Source: Numida meleagris (Eukaryota > Chordata > Aves > Galliformes > Numididae). Taken from it: 64,000 bases of DNA. Below the pieces are notes generated by a model. The model searched no databases and was not told where the DNA came from. It saw only the letters and a program-made list of their open reading frames with translations. The stretch's first letter is position 1. Each line of letters begins with the position of its first letter. The DNA lies in the NCBI RefSeq assembly GCF_002078875.1, contig NC_034410.1, forward strand, positions 36,597,506 to 36,661,505, written 5' to 3'. The position numbers and the translations under genes were made by a program. Shown piece after piece: positions 53,331-64,000 of the stretch.

Positions 53331-54772
53331 CTTCTGTTTTAAATATCAGTACTGTGCTTTCTCTTATCACGATTTTTAATAATAATGTAGCAAGAAAGTC
53401 TGCAAAAAGATTCTGGGCCATCAGAACTTTACCATCATAGAAAAGGAAAGAATAGTATAATTTTTATATTTCTAGTTTTATACATATCAGAAGAGTCCTG
53501 CTGTCTGAACTCTGTTTCCTGCTTTGTTCCAGTATACTAATGTATACCTGAGCGTGCAGTCAGAACTCACTGCTGTCATGCTGTATTACCCTATTACATG
53601 TGTGCTGCATTAGATGTGACATCTTGTCTCTGCAAGTTAAAGATATCACTGCATATTGTTCCCCATAATTATGCTGCTGTTTGATATCACTACAGAAGAA
53701 AATAAAAGCTACAGGCTGCAGAATTATTTGTGACATTTCCATAATTATGTAGATACGTACACTACACAGAGAAACAATTTGTGTTAATACAGCCTGAAAA
53801 CAAATATTTTCTCAAGAATAAAGAACATGAATATGCTTGTGAGATGTTTATAGGCTATCCAAGAAAACAACAACTTTTAACTGAAAGACCTACTGGTAAG
53901 AGGGATACAAAGAGACACACAGTTTACAACCACATGTATTTCTTTTACACAGTGATATAAAAGTCAAACGAAAAATAACATCTCCTTCCTCCTATATCTT
54001 TTTTAAGAATAAAGCCATAACAAAATCCAGCTTTTCTAATATTATTTGCTGCAACTGAACACTATAGAGATTCCGTAAGAGCAGTATAATAATTAATGAT
54101 CGCATGCTGTACCTTGTTAGTAAACAATGAATTAAAATTCCTTTGTTTTTCCTATAAAATTATTCATATATAAGGGAACAAAAGAAAAACATGGGCAACA
54201 ATATTTTCTTATGTTCCTTCTTCACATGCAAATCAAAAGAAAGGAAGCAGGATTTAACTCCCTTGGAAAAGAAATCTACAGGTAAGAGGTAAAAAAAAAT
54301 CATATTAAAAATTTAATTACTTGCATTACAGCCTTACTACTTTCAAAATACAATTCAGGCTCAAATAAGTTTCTGCTTCGTTGGGTTCTGCATGTATCTT
54401 ATTTGTCTATTGCCACAAAAAAATAGTTGCTACAGCATCACATAATACAAAACCATCTTCAGTGATAACCAATAACACAGTTCTATACAACTGAAATCAA
54501 CGTAATGCCCGTTAACGATTGCAATAGGAGAAGAACTAATTTTCAGAGTGACAAATGACAGCAGTCAGGCTCACACCATGCAGTTCTGCTTTGTACAAGC
54601 CACCTTCTTGAAAAAGAGCCATTTGCAAGGTACTGCCCTGCTTCTCACAGGCAAGGTGGCAGAGCTTAGCCAAGAGCTAGAGATGACTATTTCACAATGA
54701 GATTTTACATTCTCTAAAATCAATAGCAATTCAGCTGTAAAAGTACAATTCAGTTATGCGCTATCATCTCCC

Positions 54773-54800
54773 ATTATTACTATTATTATTATTTTTTTTT
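54773..54800. repeat. ATT trinucleotide microsatellite with T run
   Basis: About six ATT units followed by poly-T. Confidence 0.85.
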
Positions 54801-56354
54801 AAGAGTGTCTAATGTTTGCTGTTTTTCCGTTTGACATCTTGCTAAAAGAATAATCAAGGGAGCTACAGCTGACAAAAAAAATGAGTCCCTCTGGCATTGC
54901 TCTGCATCTGAAATAGGACAAACACAGACTGCTAAGTCCCAGAACTTGCTTTTCTTTGCACTGAACTTTATTTCCTGGATTGCTGGAAAAAAAAAGATAA
55001 ATAAGTAATCAATTTTAAATTCATGAGGGGAGATACTTCAGGCATCTTTCCACATTCTGGGATTGATATAATTAACATCATTTCTAAGTAGCCATTGCAT
55101 CATCATTTTTACATCATTTATTACTAACAATGACATAACAAGTTGGGTTATGCCAGCTGGTAGCACCTACATACGCAGTACGAACTGCTTTTAATACTAA
55201 AAATAAACAAAGACCTTCTACTTGAGGGATATGAATTGCAAACATTAAAAAAAATGCTCACCAAAGAAAAAAATATTTTGGCTGCCCTCAAGCCTTCACA
55301 ATTGTACTGTTCAGCATTGTATGGACATGAATGTAGAACATAAAAGAAACATGACTAGCTAAAAAGTAGGAAAGCAGTTCTGAAGATCTTCAGTATCTAC
55401 AGTAAGTTGTTTTTTTGTTGTTTTTTTTTTAATGAATTAAATTGCTCAAGGAAGACCCAAAAGGCAAAACAACCAGTACAAATGATTTTTAAGCACAAGA
55501 AATATCTTGCAGGGGGGATGTTGAACGACAGCTGTGGTTTTGAGCTGTGGTTTCAAGAGAGGCTATATATACTGATGGGAGATATGACTGTCCCACACAG
55601 TGATCCCTGCCTTCCATCAGCATAAAGCCATTACCATCCACCTGCAGGGCACTTTATGTGATAGCCACTCCATACACAAGAGACTGAGCAACCACAATAG
55701 GAACACGTGACAATGGTGTTTATTTGGCAGTTAACATGGATTTTATTTATCTAGTAAACGTAAGTTCTGCTAGAGGTGATGCCTGGATCCAGCACTTCCA
55801 CCACAGGATCTGAGCAACCTCTGCAAATGGAATAGAACATATTCTTGTTCATTAGAAATGGACAAATAAATCCCAAGTAGACTATGCTTTGTGTGTGTGT
55901 AAACACCCACACTCATTTCATTTTGATTCTTCCTTGGATACCTCCATTCTAGATACAGTCACTAATAACTACAAGCTCAGAACCCCAACCTCAGTTAGGA
56001 ATCACATTTAATAAACCTCAAGATTGTGTTGAATTCAGTATGATGTCTAGCAATCAAGTTGGGCACAAAAACCTAACTTGTTTCTTCTCATACTGGTAAG
56101 GCTAGGATCTCTCTACATGAGGAGAGGGAGGAAGCCCATTTACTGCCTGGTTCATGTAACATGCCCTCTTTATAGAGTTCTCTCAAGTTCTCACCTTGCC
56201 ACATCCCAATATCTTAAATTCACCAAAAAAAAAAAATAAGACAAAACCTCAAAGCACCCTGGAAAACTTCTCTTGCGCAAAAAAAACCAACCAAACAAGG
56301 AGTATTAATGGAGTGTTCTTCACAGTCAACTTTGCAATAATTAAACCTTAAGGC

Positions 56355-56905
56355 TGTTACTTATAATATATTTATTTGAAACCATCACTTATACAAAAAG
56401 CATAATTATAAAAACTATGGTTGCTGCTGAAATAGCAGGCACTCTATTGGATATTCCACTTACAAATCATAAGCCTAGTAGTAAGCTTATTCTTCTGTCT
56501 CCTAACTTCATCTATAACATCATGAGCAGTTTTTGACAGTAGATTTTGCTGAACTATTGGCTGTATGTAAGGACAAGCAGCAGCAAATCTAGTTACCTTA
56601 AACCATTTTCAGATCACCCTAAAAATTTAGCATTCACATTACAGTAAAAAAGAAGGAACCGCTTACCCCTTTTCAAGGATCAGGCTCACTAAACACTCCA
56701 AAGGAGACAATCTCCAAGTAGAGATGCTTCCCTTGTGGCTGCCAGCCCTTAAATGAGGTTAGGAAAAGGTGGAGCTAGGGTCCATCTTTTCCAGTGGCAG
56801 AGGTGAATTGCTTCCACCTGTGCTCCCAGGGCTGGCTACGTCCTTTCACCAGGTACTCAATCACTGGTTCAGGCCGTGACCCAACAGTTCCCATACACTG
56901 TAACA
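56355..56905 (-). mobile_element. Solo LTR, ERVL-like, minus strand (family B)
   Basis: On the minus strand a 551-bp unit opens with TGTTACAGTGTATGGGAACT and closes with AAATATATTATAAGTAACA, so its ends are the inverted repeats TGTTAC and GTAACA. The GC-richer first half contains CACCTGTGCTCCCAGGG and CATTTAAGGGCTGGCAGCCA (possible core promoter, then GTGTTTAGTGAGCCTGA), wording I associate with an avian ERVL-type LTR. An AATAAA lies only about 15 bases before the 3' end. There is no internal retroviral sequence on either side, so it is solo. The flanks (AAGGC and CTGGT) do not form a clean 5-bp duplication. The boundary is inferred from the inverted ends. Confidence 0.65.
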
Positions 56906-57949
56906 CTGGTTAACTTTTTCAGTCATAACAAGCTGGTGATACTACTATTGCCAGCAGTTAGAGGCAAAATAGAATTGCACCAACAAATAAAAGTAAATAG
57001 TTAATTCAGACATTTTTATGTATTTTGTATTTGTGAATTATCTGCATACATATCTAACTTTCCACATGCTCATTTCATACTTATTGAAATTATTTTAGCT
57101 AATAGTTATTAATGTGAAACTAATTTATTCATTAGGAAAAAATCCTTTCTGCCACTCAGGAAGGACATTCATGAAATCTAGCCCACTGTGAAATCAATGA
57201 CAAAGCTCTCATTAACTTTGTGGTGTTGAGATTCATTACTGCATACTTTGTCTATTCCTTGCTTATCCATAATTAACTTTAACTGAAATTTCCCTTACAC
57301 AAGACCTACTTAATTGACTGTGCTCTTCAACTAATGTTAATAGCCAAACATGCTCAACCTGTAAATTATATAGATACACAATTTTAAATGTTTTCAGCAA
57401 CTTCCTCAACACCAGAGATTAATATTTGTCTTTCTAGAAGCTTATTATCTTCTCTCCAGGGTATTTCCATTAGTAAAAATCAAAGTACTTGAATGCTTAC
57501 ATGATGAATATGAAAGATCACTGTACCAGTGAGTAGTGAAATTCTGCTGACCAGCCTGTGAAGAGATTACATAGATATCTATCTAAAGCTGCTAAAGCTC
57601 TGCTGATTCATTGCAGCAGGCAGTAATAACCACACATGAGAGATGAAAGGATTATATCTGGTCTTTAGGGAATGGCTAATGGAGATATGGAGATCTATAA
57701 TGGAGGAGACCTGCAAGAGAATCTTTGAAACAGCCAACCTCAGAGAAGAGAATTAGATTAAAAAAAAAAAAAAAAAGTTTAATCCCAGAGATGAAAGGGA
57801 ATTCTGGATTTACTATGAATGTGCTTTTGCTCATCTAACACTAATTTTTTGATTAAAGGTTAGGTATCAAATCTAAGGCATCTCTGTGAAGCCAGTGGAC
57901 AGAAAGAAAAGTCCTCAGAATACAATTTACTTTATCATGAGAAAAAAAA
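56906..57949. other. Unique AT-rich sequence, no gene seen
   Basis: Nothing recognised beyond a poly-A run near 57760-57777. Confidence 0.55.
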
Positions 57950-58425
57950 AAAGGCAAGGGGTGGAAATAAATAAGTAAACCCAGAAACCATCAAGAAGTA
58001 AAGAGCAGGTCTGCTCTCTAATGGAGACTGAGCCAGTAGTGGTTGGGGGTCCCCATAGAGGCCATCCATCCAATCCATCACCCTCAGCTTCCCAAAGGCA
58101 GACCCCAAGGTAGTGGCCAAGTGAGAGTCCAGATCATAATGCAGCTCCATGGAGATGAGGCAGTCTAAAAATATAAAACAGTCTAAGATAAAGCCAGGAC
58201 ATCTGTCCACAGACTGAGGTTTGGATTAAGATGTCTATAGCCAAGCAAGGAACTGGCTGTGAGTACTCTACAGGCCAGCCCTCCTCCAGGGTAGACCAGA
58301 GCAAGGGGCTGATGACTCATGGGCTGAACTCAATGCTTCTGAGCCATGAACAGGGTGTGGGTTGAAAGTTCCATATGAGGCTGGTCAGGGTCATTAAGGC
58401 ATATTAACACACTTAGGTTAGGTTT
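57950..58425. other. GC-richer block, probably an old unclassified repeat
   Basis: A block of about 475 bp, clearly richer in G and C than its neighbours, adjoining a poly-A run (57942-57952). On the minus strand it is open for 91 codons (57935-58210), but the frame shows no domain and includes Asp/Met/Trp-rich low-information sequence. The phrase structure (CTCATGGGCTGAACTCAATG, GTCATCAGCCCCTTGC on minus) looks like avian repetitive DNA that I have seen in ERV-related context, but I cannot name the family. Confidence 0.35.
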
Positions 58426-60574
58426 TGTCACACCTGACAAAAATTCAATCTTCCTTAGATATACAAAGACAGTAAGGCACCCAAGTACAATTTGTAAAAG
58501 TAGGTTAGGCACTTATCTCCTATGATTTCAATATATTCTTTAAGCAAAACTCGTTGTTAAAAACATTCTCAACATTTTAAAGTAGTTTATACTTGCTTGT
58601 TTCACTGTATTAAGCTTTTTGATGGAACCACTCCATATTTCTCCTTCCATTTCTAACTACTCATTTTTAGCTATGCATTAAATCAGTCTGGAGACTCAAC
58701 TCCTTTTCTGCCTACTCGAAGTCTGAGGTACTGTGGGGAAATTGGCTCAGATGTTAATCAAGTCATTCTATTATAGTTAAACAGGGCAAGACTTTATTGA
58801 TCAGATGCCTTTCTTGAGCCATGACTTTGAACTGAATTACACAAGAAAAAATACAGTGCTTCCGTTTAATTATCATTTCTAGTTTTTCCTACTTGACATG
58901 AATTCTCTGTTCTAAGTCTTTCAGTATAGTCTGAATCTTTTCAGTATGTAATAGAATATTTCAGAATTTTTCCTTTTCTTGGTCTCCAAAAGCAAAGGCT
59001 CAACTAATTTTCTTCTTGGGAAAGACCACTAGTTTTTCAAAGCCCAAACATGTCTCCAAGGTCCTCTAAGATCTGTTCCATCTAACAGCCAAAATTTTAC
59101 TCCACACTTTTTGATCAGCCAAGTTCTAGTGCCATTTTCCCATCCCTAAATTCCCAGAAGGTCTAGAGTCTTTCCAAGTATTAATAGGAGAATATTTTTG
59201 CTGCAAGTAACAGATTAAAAACAGTAAGATCACTTCAACCAGTGGTTAAACACAGAGTCTAGTAACAGCTAAAGATTTCTATGCTGTCTCTTTTATTATT
59301 TCTTTCCCAACAACATCAGCAATAGGACGTTTACATATCAAACACAGAGATCATCAAACCTTCATCTCAAGAAGGCATTCAAATTTAGTTAATTACATAC
59401 AGTTTGAACATCTAAGCCATTCCTGTTCCATATAATGCCTTCTTGTAAGTATAGTTTAAAATAAGTTTATCCAGTTTATCCAATATATAAATACTCCTAA
59501 GCATATCGGGAGGAGGAAGTAAGAGTCTTCAGGAATGTTACTGAGATTAGGAACTTCAAATGAATTTCACTACCATCAGTATAAAGTGAGTTGAAAAGAA
59601 CAGCATTAAGACACTTTAAATACACCTGAGGTATATTTTAACTGTAAAGGAAAATGACTTAACCAAAACCTTGTTTAAACATTTTTTTTAAAAAGAAAAA
59701 GCATAGTAACTAAGATGCCTCAGAGAAGAATACTTGCTTTTGAGTTTGTGTCATCAGAGAACCACACTCTCTCAAAGGAATACAAGGCACAGAGTGAAGG
59801 ATTATTTGTCTTCATTTTTCCCTGTTAGACTGGTGCAACATCAGGTATTGTAGGGACAGGTAATAGATCTTACAGATGAATCTATTCTCACTGCATGTCT
59901 AGTTTTTAACTCAGATGAGGGAAGAGCCAGAAATTTGCTCATCTCATCTCTTTTGAGGTACAAATCCTGCAGATCCCCAGTGGTGTAGTGGACCAGTGGC
60001 AGAATCCTGAAACCATTACAGTCACTAGGAATTTATATCGGCACAGCACCAGGTGCAAACACAAAAAGAAAGAATGAGGTCCAGATGTTTTTCATTCAAA
60101 ACATACTGTGGTATTTTCGAAAGCAGCAATGTTTCATGGTCAGTCTATAAACACTATAGATACAGTCTATATTATATGAAGGAATTTACCCAAGATAAAA
60201 GCAATTTCCACATAGTCTTTTCTCTATAAAATCTAATGAGCTTTCAGAGACTAAAAAAAAGAACTAGAGAAGAGGTCAACACGAAGTTACAGTGTTAGGC
60301 TTAGTCATGATTTGTGTCCTCAGCAGAATCTAATGCTGATACCATTACCACCAAATCAATGCAGTCAAAATTTTTATCCTGAAGCATGTTTTTTGTCGGT
60401 GTTAACTACAGAAATATTAACAGCAACCAGAATAAAATCAGAGATTTGTCAAGTGCTACTTACCCTTGGGCTATTCCCTTGGGGAATAGTAGGAAGACAG
60501 GGGTTTGTAAAATAAATGGACTCCTGCAAAACAAATTATAGTTAATTACAGCCTCAATAATCACTTCTCTTAAT
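58426..60574. other. Unique AT-rich sequence, no gene seen
   Basis: No exon or transposon recognised. Confidence 0.55.
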
Positions 60575-60933
60575 CACCACAGAGGTGACCCACTGTAGCT
60601 GTTGTCACCGCTGAGATGCAGTGCCCACCGCCTCACTGTGCACACATCCACTGTTTGGTCTCCATAAATGTTCAGCAAGTGCAAGGATTGTCAACAAGTG
60701 CAACTTTTTCTCCATGGAAGAGTTCAATTCCACACCTTTGTTTCAGAGACACTTCCATGTCAGACGCCATTTTCTCAGACTGCCCCTATGCTGTCATCTG
60801 TCACACAGCAACAAAATTTAATGGAATATTGTCAGGAAGGTTCAGCTTCCACTTCCATACCACAACATCCACCTTTGATGTTGTGGGGCGACTTAATAAA
60901 ATAAGAGGCATTATTTTCGGGGCTGCCCTCGTA
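60575..60933 (-). mobile_element. Mariner DNA transposon remnant (Galluhop / Mariner1_GG-like), 5' half
   Basis: Read on the minus strand, the element starts after a TA dinucleotide (60932-60933) with CGAGGGCAGCCCCGAAAATA, a Galluhop-type mariner terminal inverted repeat, followed by ATGCCTCTTATTTTATTAAG. An ATG at 60770-60768 opens a mariner transposase N-terminus (MASDMEVSLKQRCGIELFHG). The frame then breaks, and a second frame carries a fragment of the helix-turn-helix region (LNIYGDQTVDVCTVRRW). Homology stops near 60575, so the catalytic DD34D region and the 3' inverted repeat are missing. It is dead. The family is known from galliform birds, which supports the organism call. Confidence 0.85.
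60625..60770 (-). pseudogene. Mariner transposase pseudogene, N-terminal fragment
   Basis: Only part of the DNA-binding N-terminus survives: about 30 codons from the ATG at 60770, a frameshift and stop around the HRRL-type position, then a shifted segment with YGDQTV and TVRRW before similarity is lost. Intact mariner transposases are about 340-350 residues, so more than three quarters is gone. The plus-strand open frames 60616-61011 and 60668-60904 are antisense shadows of this and its flank. Confidence 0.75.
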
Positions 60934-62309
60934 CACTGTAACAGCATATCTTGCAGCAAAGCAAGAAGAATGGGATTAGAAAACCACAGGGCTGCCACTT
61001 CTCAAGAGTGAAACACTGAGCAAGGAGGATAAAGACATCCTGGGCTGTGCTGGTAGTGCACGGGCTTGCTAAAGGCTTAGTGCCGGGGTAAGACGAGTCA
61101 GTAATACCCTGCAGCCCACTTCCCAGCTACACAGCAGGATTATTTCTTCCTTTCTCTAATGTATGTTCTGCCTCCCCCGGGTATGGGCAGCACCTCATCA
61201 GCATTGTTCCTGCCACAGAAACCTCTCTGCAAGAGTCTGCCTTAATGGGCTCCTTGGGGACCTATGAGCATGGATAGAGGAACAGCAACCAGAAATCAAT
61301 GGGCAAAGAAGAAACATACATGCCATGAGGCAAGAGTCTCCCAAGAACAGCTAAGCTCAGGACCCCAGGAGTCTGGTGAATCTAAGGCCCTCTGCACATA
61401 CTAGAATCAATCAATCAGTGGTAGCATCACTCTGACCATACCCAGAGAAGCAGTGGGCTTCTGTATACAGACAAAAACAACAGGGTTATACATGAACCTG
61501 CTGACACAAGGGACCCCTAAGGAGTTTCCGGAGACCTATACAGGAATCCTGGCTGTGTCAGGACCACTATCCATTTCTGAGCAAGTGTAAAGGATGGTTG
61601 GTCTCCTGCTGCTCTTCCAGCTGCGTCTAGGTGTGAGCTGTGCAAAGAAGCAAGTGAACACAGCATATGAATAGCTACCAGTTAGCTATAACAACAAAAT
61701 CATACAGGGTGCTCTAAAATACTGACTGTGATGTGTCCCCCTAAACTCAATAAATTTTCAGAGGAAATTTACAGCAATTCACCAGGTACTTTTGAACTGT
61801 GGCACAACATGGTCATAATCCTTTTAAGACCTCAGGAAGCTACTTATTATTATTACTGGCAGTAGCAAAAAAATGGTTGCAGTTCAGGAAAGGAGAATCT
61901 TCATTTTACTAATTCAATTTATACTAACTCAGCATAGGTTCTAATTTTGTTCACTTGTAAACAAGCATTTGTTCTGAGCTTTTATAACATGGCACTGAAA
62001 TGCAATAAGATAGTATCATGATGCAGACAAATAGAACAGAACTAGGCTGCACAAGCATTTCCAAATTGATGAATTATGCAACTTCCAACCTTATTGCTCC
62101 TTTACCATGGAGCTTGAGCCAGTATATTTGAAATAAAGACATTCCTTCTTTCCTAAAAAAATAAATCAAAGAAAATCACATTAAGGATATTTTATGTAAC
62201 ACCTATTAAATGAAGTCAAGGTTTTTATTTATTTATTTATAATTTTCTGCACTGATTCCAAGGACTGGAACCAATACATCATAAAATTAAAATCAAATAA
62301 AGGAGAAGA
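60934..62309. other. Unique sequence, no gene seen
   Basis: GC content is somewhat higher between 61020 and 61660. No ORF with a domain and no repeat family recognised. A TTTA microsatellite lies at 62222-62240. Confidence 0.5.
62222..62240. repeat. TTTA microsatellite
   Basis: About four TTTA units. Confidence 0.85.
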
Positions 62310-62503
62310 CACTACTTTGATGAACAAATCTTTATTCAGACAGCAGCCTGTGCATGTCCTTGGACTGTCCTGAGGTATCCTGGCAGGATCAGCAAGGGAA
62401 GTGAGATTAACAGAAGGAGCAGCTGGAATTTTGGAGGCAGATCTGAAACCTTTTTCGTCTACAGAATTACATGCTGATTTATCCCGTTTGCTAGTCCACA
62501 TAT
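62310..62503 (-). other. Candidate 3'-terminal exon with polyadenylation signal (hypothetical)
   Basis: On the minus strand a good acceptor (TTATTTCCTGATTTCAG) ends at 62504. The following 168 bp lead to a canonical AATAAA at 62336-62331, with a GT-rich stretch (AGTAGTGTCTTC) shortly after it, the arrangement of a last exon. The stretch is open in one frame (SKRDKSACNSVDEKGFRSAS ... CTGCCLNKDLF) but that frame has no stop before the AATAAA, so if transcribed it is more likely the end of a non-coding RNA or an untranslated region. No known protein recognised. The lower limit 62310 is an estimate of the cleavage site. Confidence 0.3.
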
Positions 62504-64000
62504 CTGAAATCAGGAAATAACTAAGATTCACATTCTCATTTGACACTTCATGCTTCAGGTGTGTTCATATGTTAAAATTAGTTTGCAGTCAACTGTAGCT
62601 AATGTGAATTTATTCAACAAAACATTTTCACTTTTGTAATCCCGTGGAAAGTTAGTGTGTCTGACTGAAATTCTTAAACTTATTAGATGACAAATAAGTA
62701 CACCAGGTTCTCATGGTTCAAGAAAGAATAATCTAATAGGATTAAAAATAGTAGCTGTCAGAGGAGAAGCTATACCTGAAAAAAAGTTGGATTCTTTGAT
62801 TTAATTCCAGATTTTATGCACGTCTTCACCCTTGCCCCTTTTCCCCAATCTCATGCCATTCGCAAAATTCAGTAGGATATTCAGCTCTGAACTCAAGCAT
62901 GACTTCAGTTTTCAGTCCTTCAAATTTAGGTCAAAGGATTAAGCTAATACAAAATCATGGCAGAGAAATTAAATAGAGAGGAATTTTAATATGTAGCGTT
63001 GCAGCTCCCCACATTCTTTGCTTTATTCTCAAAATGAACAGCTAATATCTGTACTAAAAATGCCTGTGGTGTCATCTACAGTAGGGGCTGGAATATCCTG
63101 ATTTCTTTACACTTGCAGCTATATATTCTATCAGGCTGCCTTCTTCTCATGTGTAATGCTCATATGGATTTGATTATAATTATAGATGTCTAACTCTAAA
63201 GTAATATTTCTCAGCAACGGATTTCAAAGCACATCAGAAAGACAGACAGAACTTTTATATGAGGGAAAACAGATTCATAGGAGGGGAGTGACTTATCATC
63301 TCTCTTCACCTCACCAGTCCAGAGCCCAAAAATAGCACATAGTGTATAAAGTTTTAGCATAGGAGCTAATCTGTTATCAATTGTTGCTTAAGTCACAGAA
63401 AAAACACTTTAATATTGGAAAGCATTAAATATTTTACTCTGCTCTGACAGAGAGAAAAATATTTTCATGTCTTTGTGGACCAAATTGAGGTAAGAGATTG
63501 CCTAGCTAAGAGCAAGGGCGTCTTTTAACCACCAGACAGATTATCCGACAAGGGTCTCCATCCCACTCTATCTAAAAGTAAATTAGAAGAGAAAACAAAA
63601 GGCCACAGCAGCACAGAGACAGACAGGCTGGAAAAAACAGGCAGAGAGAAATAAAATAATATGATCTGAAATGGCAATGCACAATATGAATCACGAGATG
63701 CAACTGAGAAATCAGTTCATCAACAGGACCATCCACAGGCCCATTTCCCAGACAAGCAGAGTCAAATGGACACCGCCGACCTATGACCCTCTTCAAGGGA
63801 GTGCCTGAGCTCCAGTGCTGGCTGCACTCTTGCAGAGCTTGCTGAGACCAAGGTCTGGCACATGAGATTCTGCCATACAGTGCTACTGGAGCAGATTGCT
63901 AGAAATATGCTTCATCCATTACTGTTCATGTTACTGCCTGGGTTCTCAAAACATACTATTTTTTTTAACATAAAAGTACACAGAGCTCAACAGTGGGGCC
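62504..64000. other. Unique AT-rich sequence, no gene seen
   Basis: No exon or transposon recognised to the window end. Confidence 0.55.

Larger units (their letters stand above)
51837..56354. other. Unique AT-rich sequence, simple repeats, no gene seen
   Basis: No exon or transposon recognised. Simple repeats lie at 53294-53330 and 54773-54800. The stretch 54820-55160 has a motif-rich, non-repetitive look that may be conserved non-coding DNA. Minus frame 51831-52160 (109 codons) and plus frame 52005-52343 (112 codons) overlap each other and have no recognisable domain. Confidence 0.5.

Noticed and set aside
60616..61011. 131-codon plus-strand frame as a gene
   Set aside because: It is mostly the antisense of the mariner remnant, whose minus-strand identity is clear.

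Overview
This window looks like an AT-rich, gene-poor stretch of a bird macrochromosome, most likely from a galliform. Two things point there. The dominant repeats are 5'-truncated CR1 non-LTR retrotransposons that end in copies of an ATTCTATG-type tail, which is the hallmark of avian and reptilian CR1. There is also a remnant that I recognise as the galliform mariner family (Galluhop / Mariner1_GG type). I find no bacterial-style operon, no CRISPR array, no intact tRNA or rRNA gene, and no exon of a host gene that I can name. Almost all short open frames are chance frames in AT-rich DNA.

Layout. 1-13657 is mostly unique sequence with one degenerate tRNA-derived element (about 4284-4350) and small simple repeats. 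13658-14080 is a CR1 fragment bracketed by a 34-bp direct repeat. 16933-17291 is a second CR1 (minus), and about 19470-19590 may be an old hAT end. 20588-20637 is a CR1 tail only. 21276-22667 is the best-preserved CR1 (plus), with an uninterrupted 435-codon remnant of the reverse transcriptase ORF. 24662-25695 is an older minus-strand CR1 with a damaged RT active site. 28949-29494 and 43572-44105 are two inverted copies of one endogenous-retrovirus LTR family, both apparently solo. 42733-43495 is another minus-strand CR1 that lies beside the second LTR. 51591-51836 is a short plus-strand CR1. 56355-56905 is a different solo LTR (ERVL-like, minus). 60575-60933 is the 5' half of a mariner element (minus).

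How the parts work together: they do not form a system. The window records successive insertions of CR1, ERV and mariner elements into non-coding DNA. The CR1 at 21276-22667 carries the only substantial protein-coding information, and it lacks the N-terminal part of ORF2 and a start codon. Two stretches have splice-signal and ORF arrangements that could be exons of an unannotated transcript (minus strand, 36928-37076 and about 62310-62503), and several stretches look like possible conserved non-coding elements. All of these are inferences that need RNA-seq or alignment. I did not find a convincing novel biological system. Repeat family names come from recognition, not from a database search.
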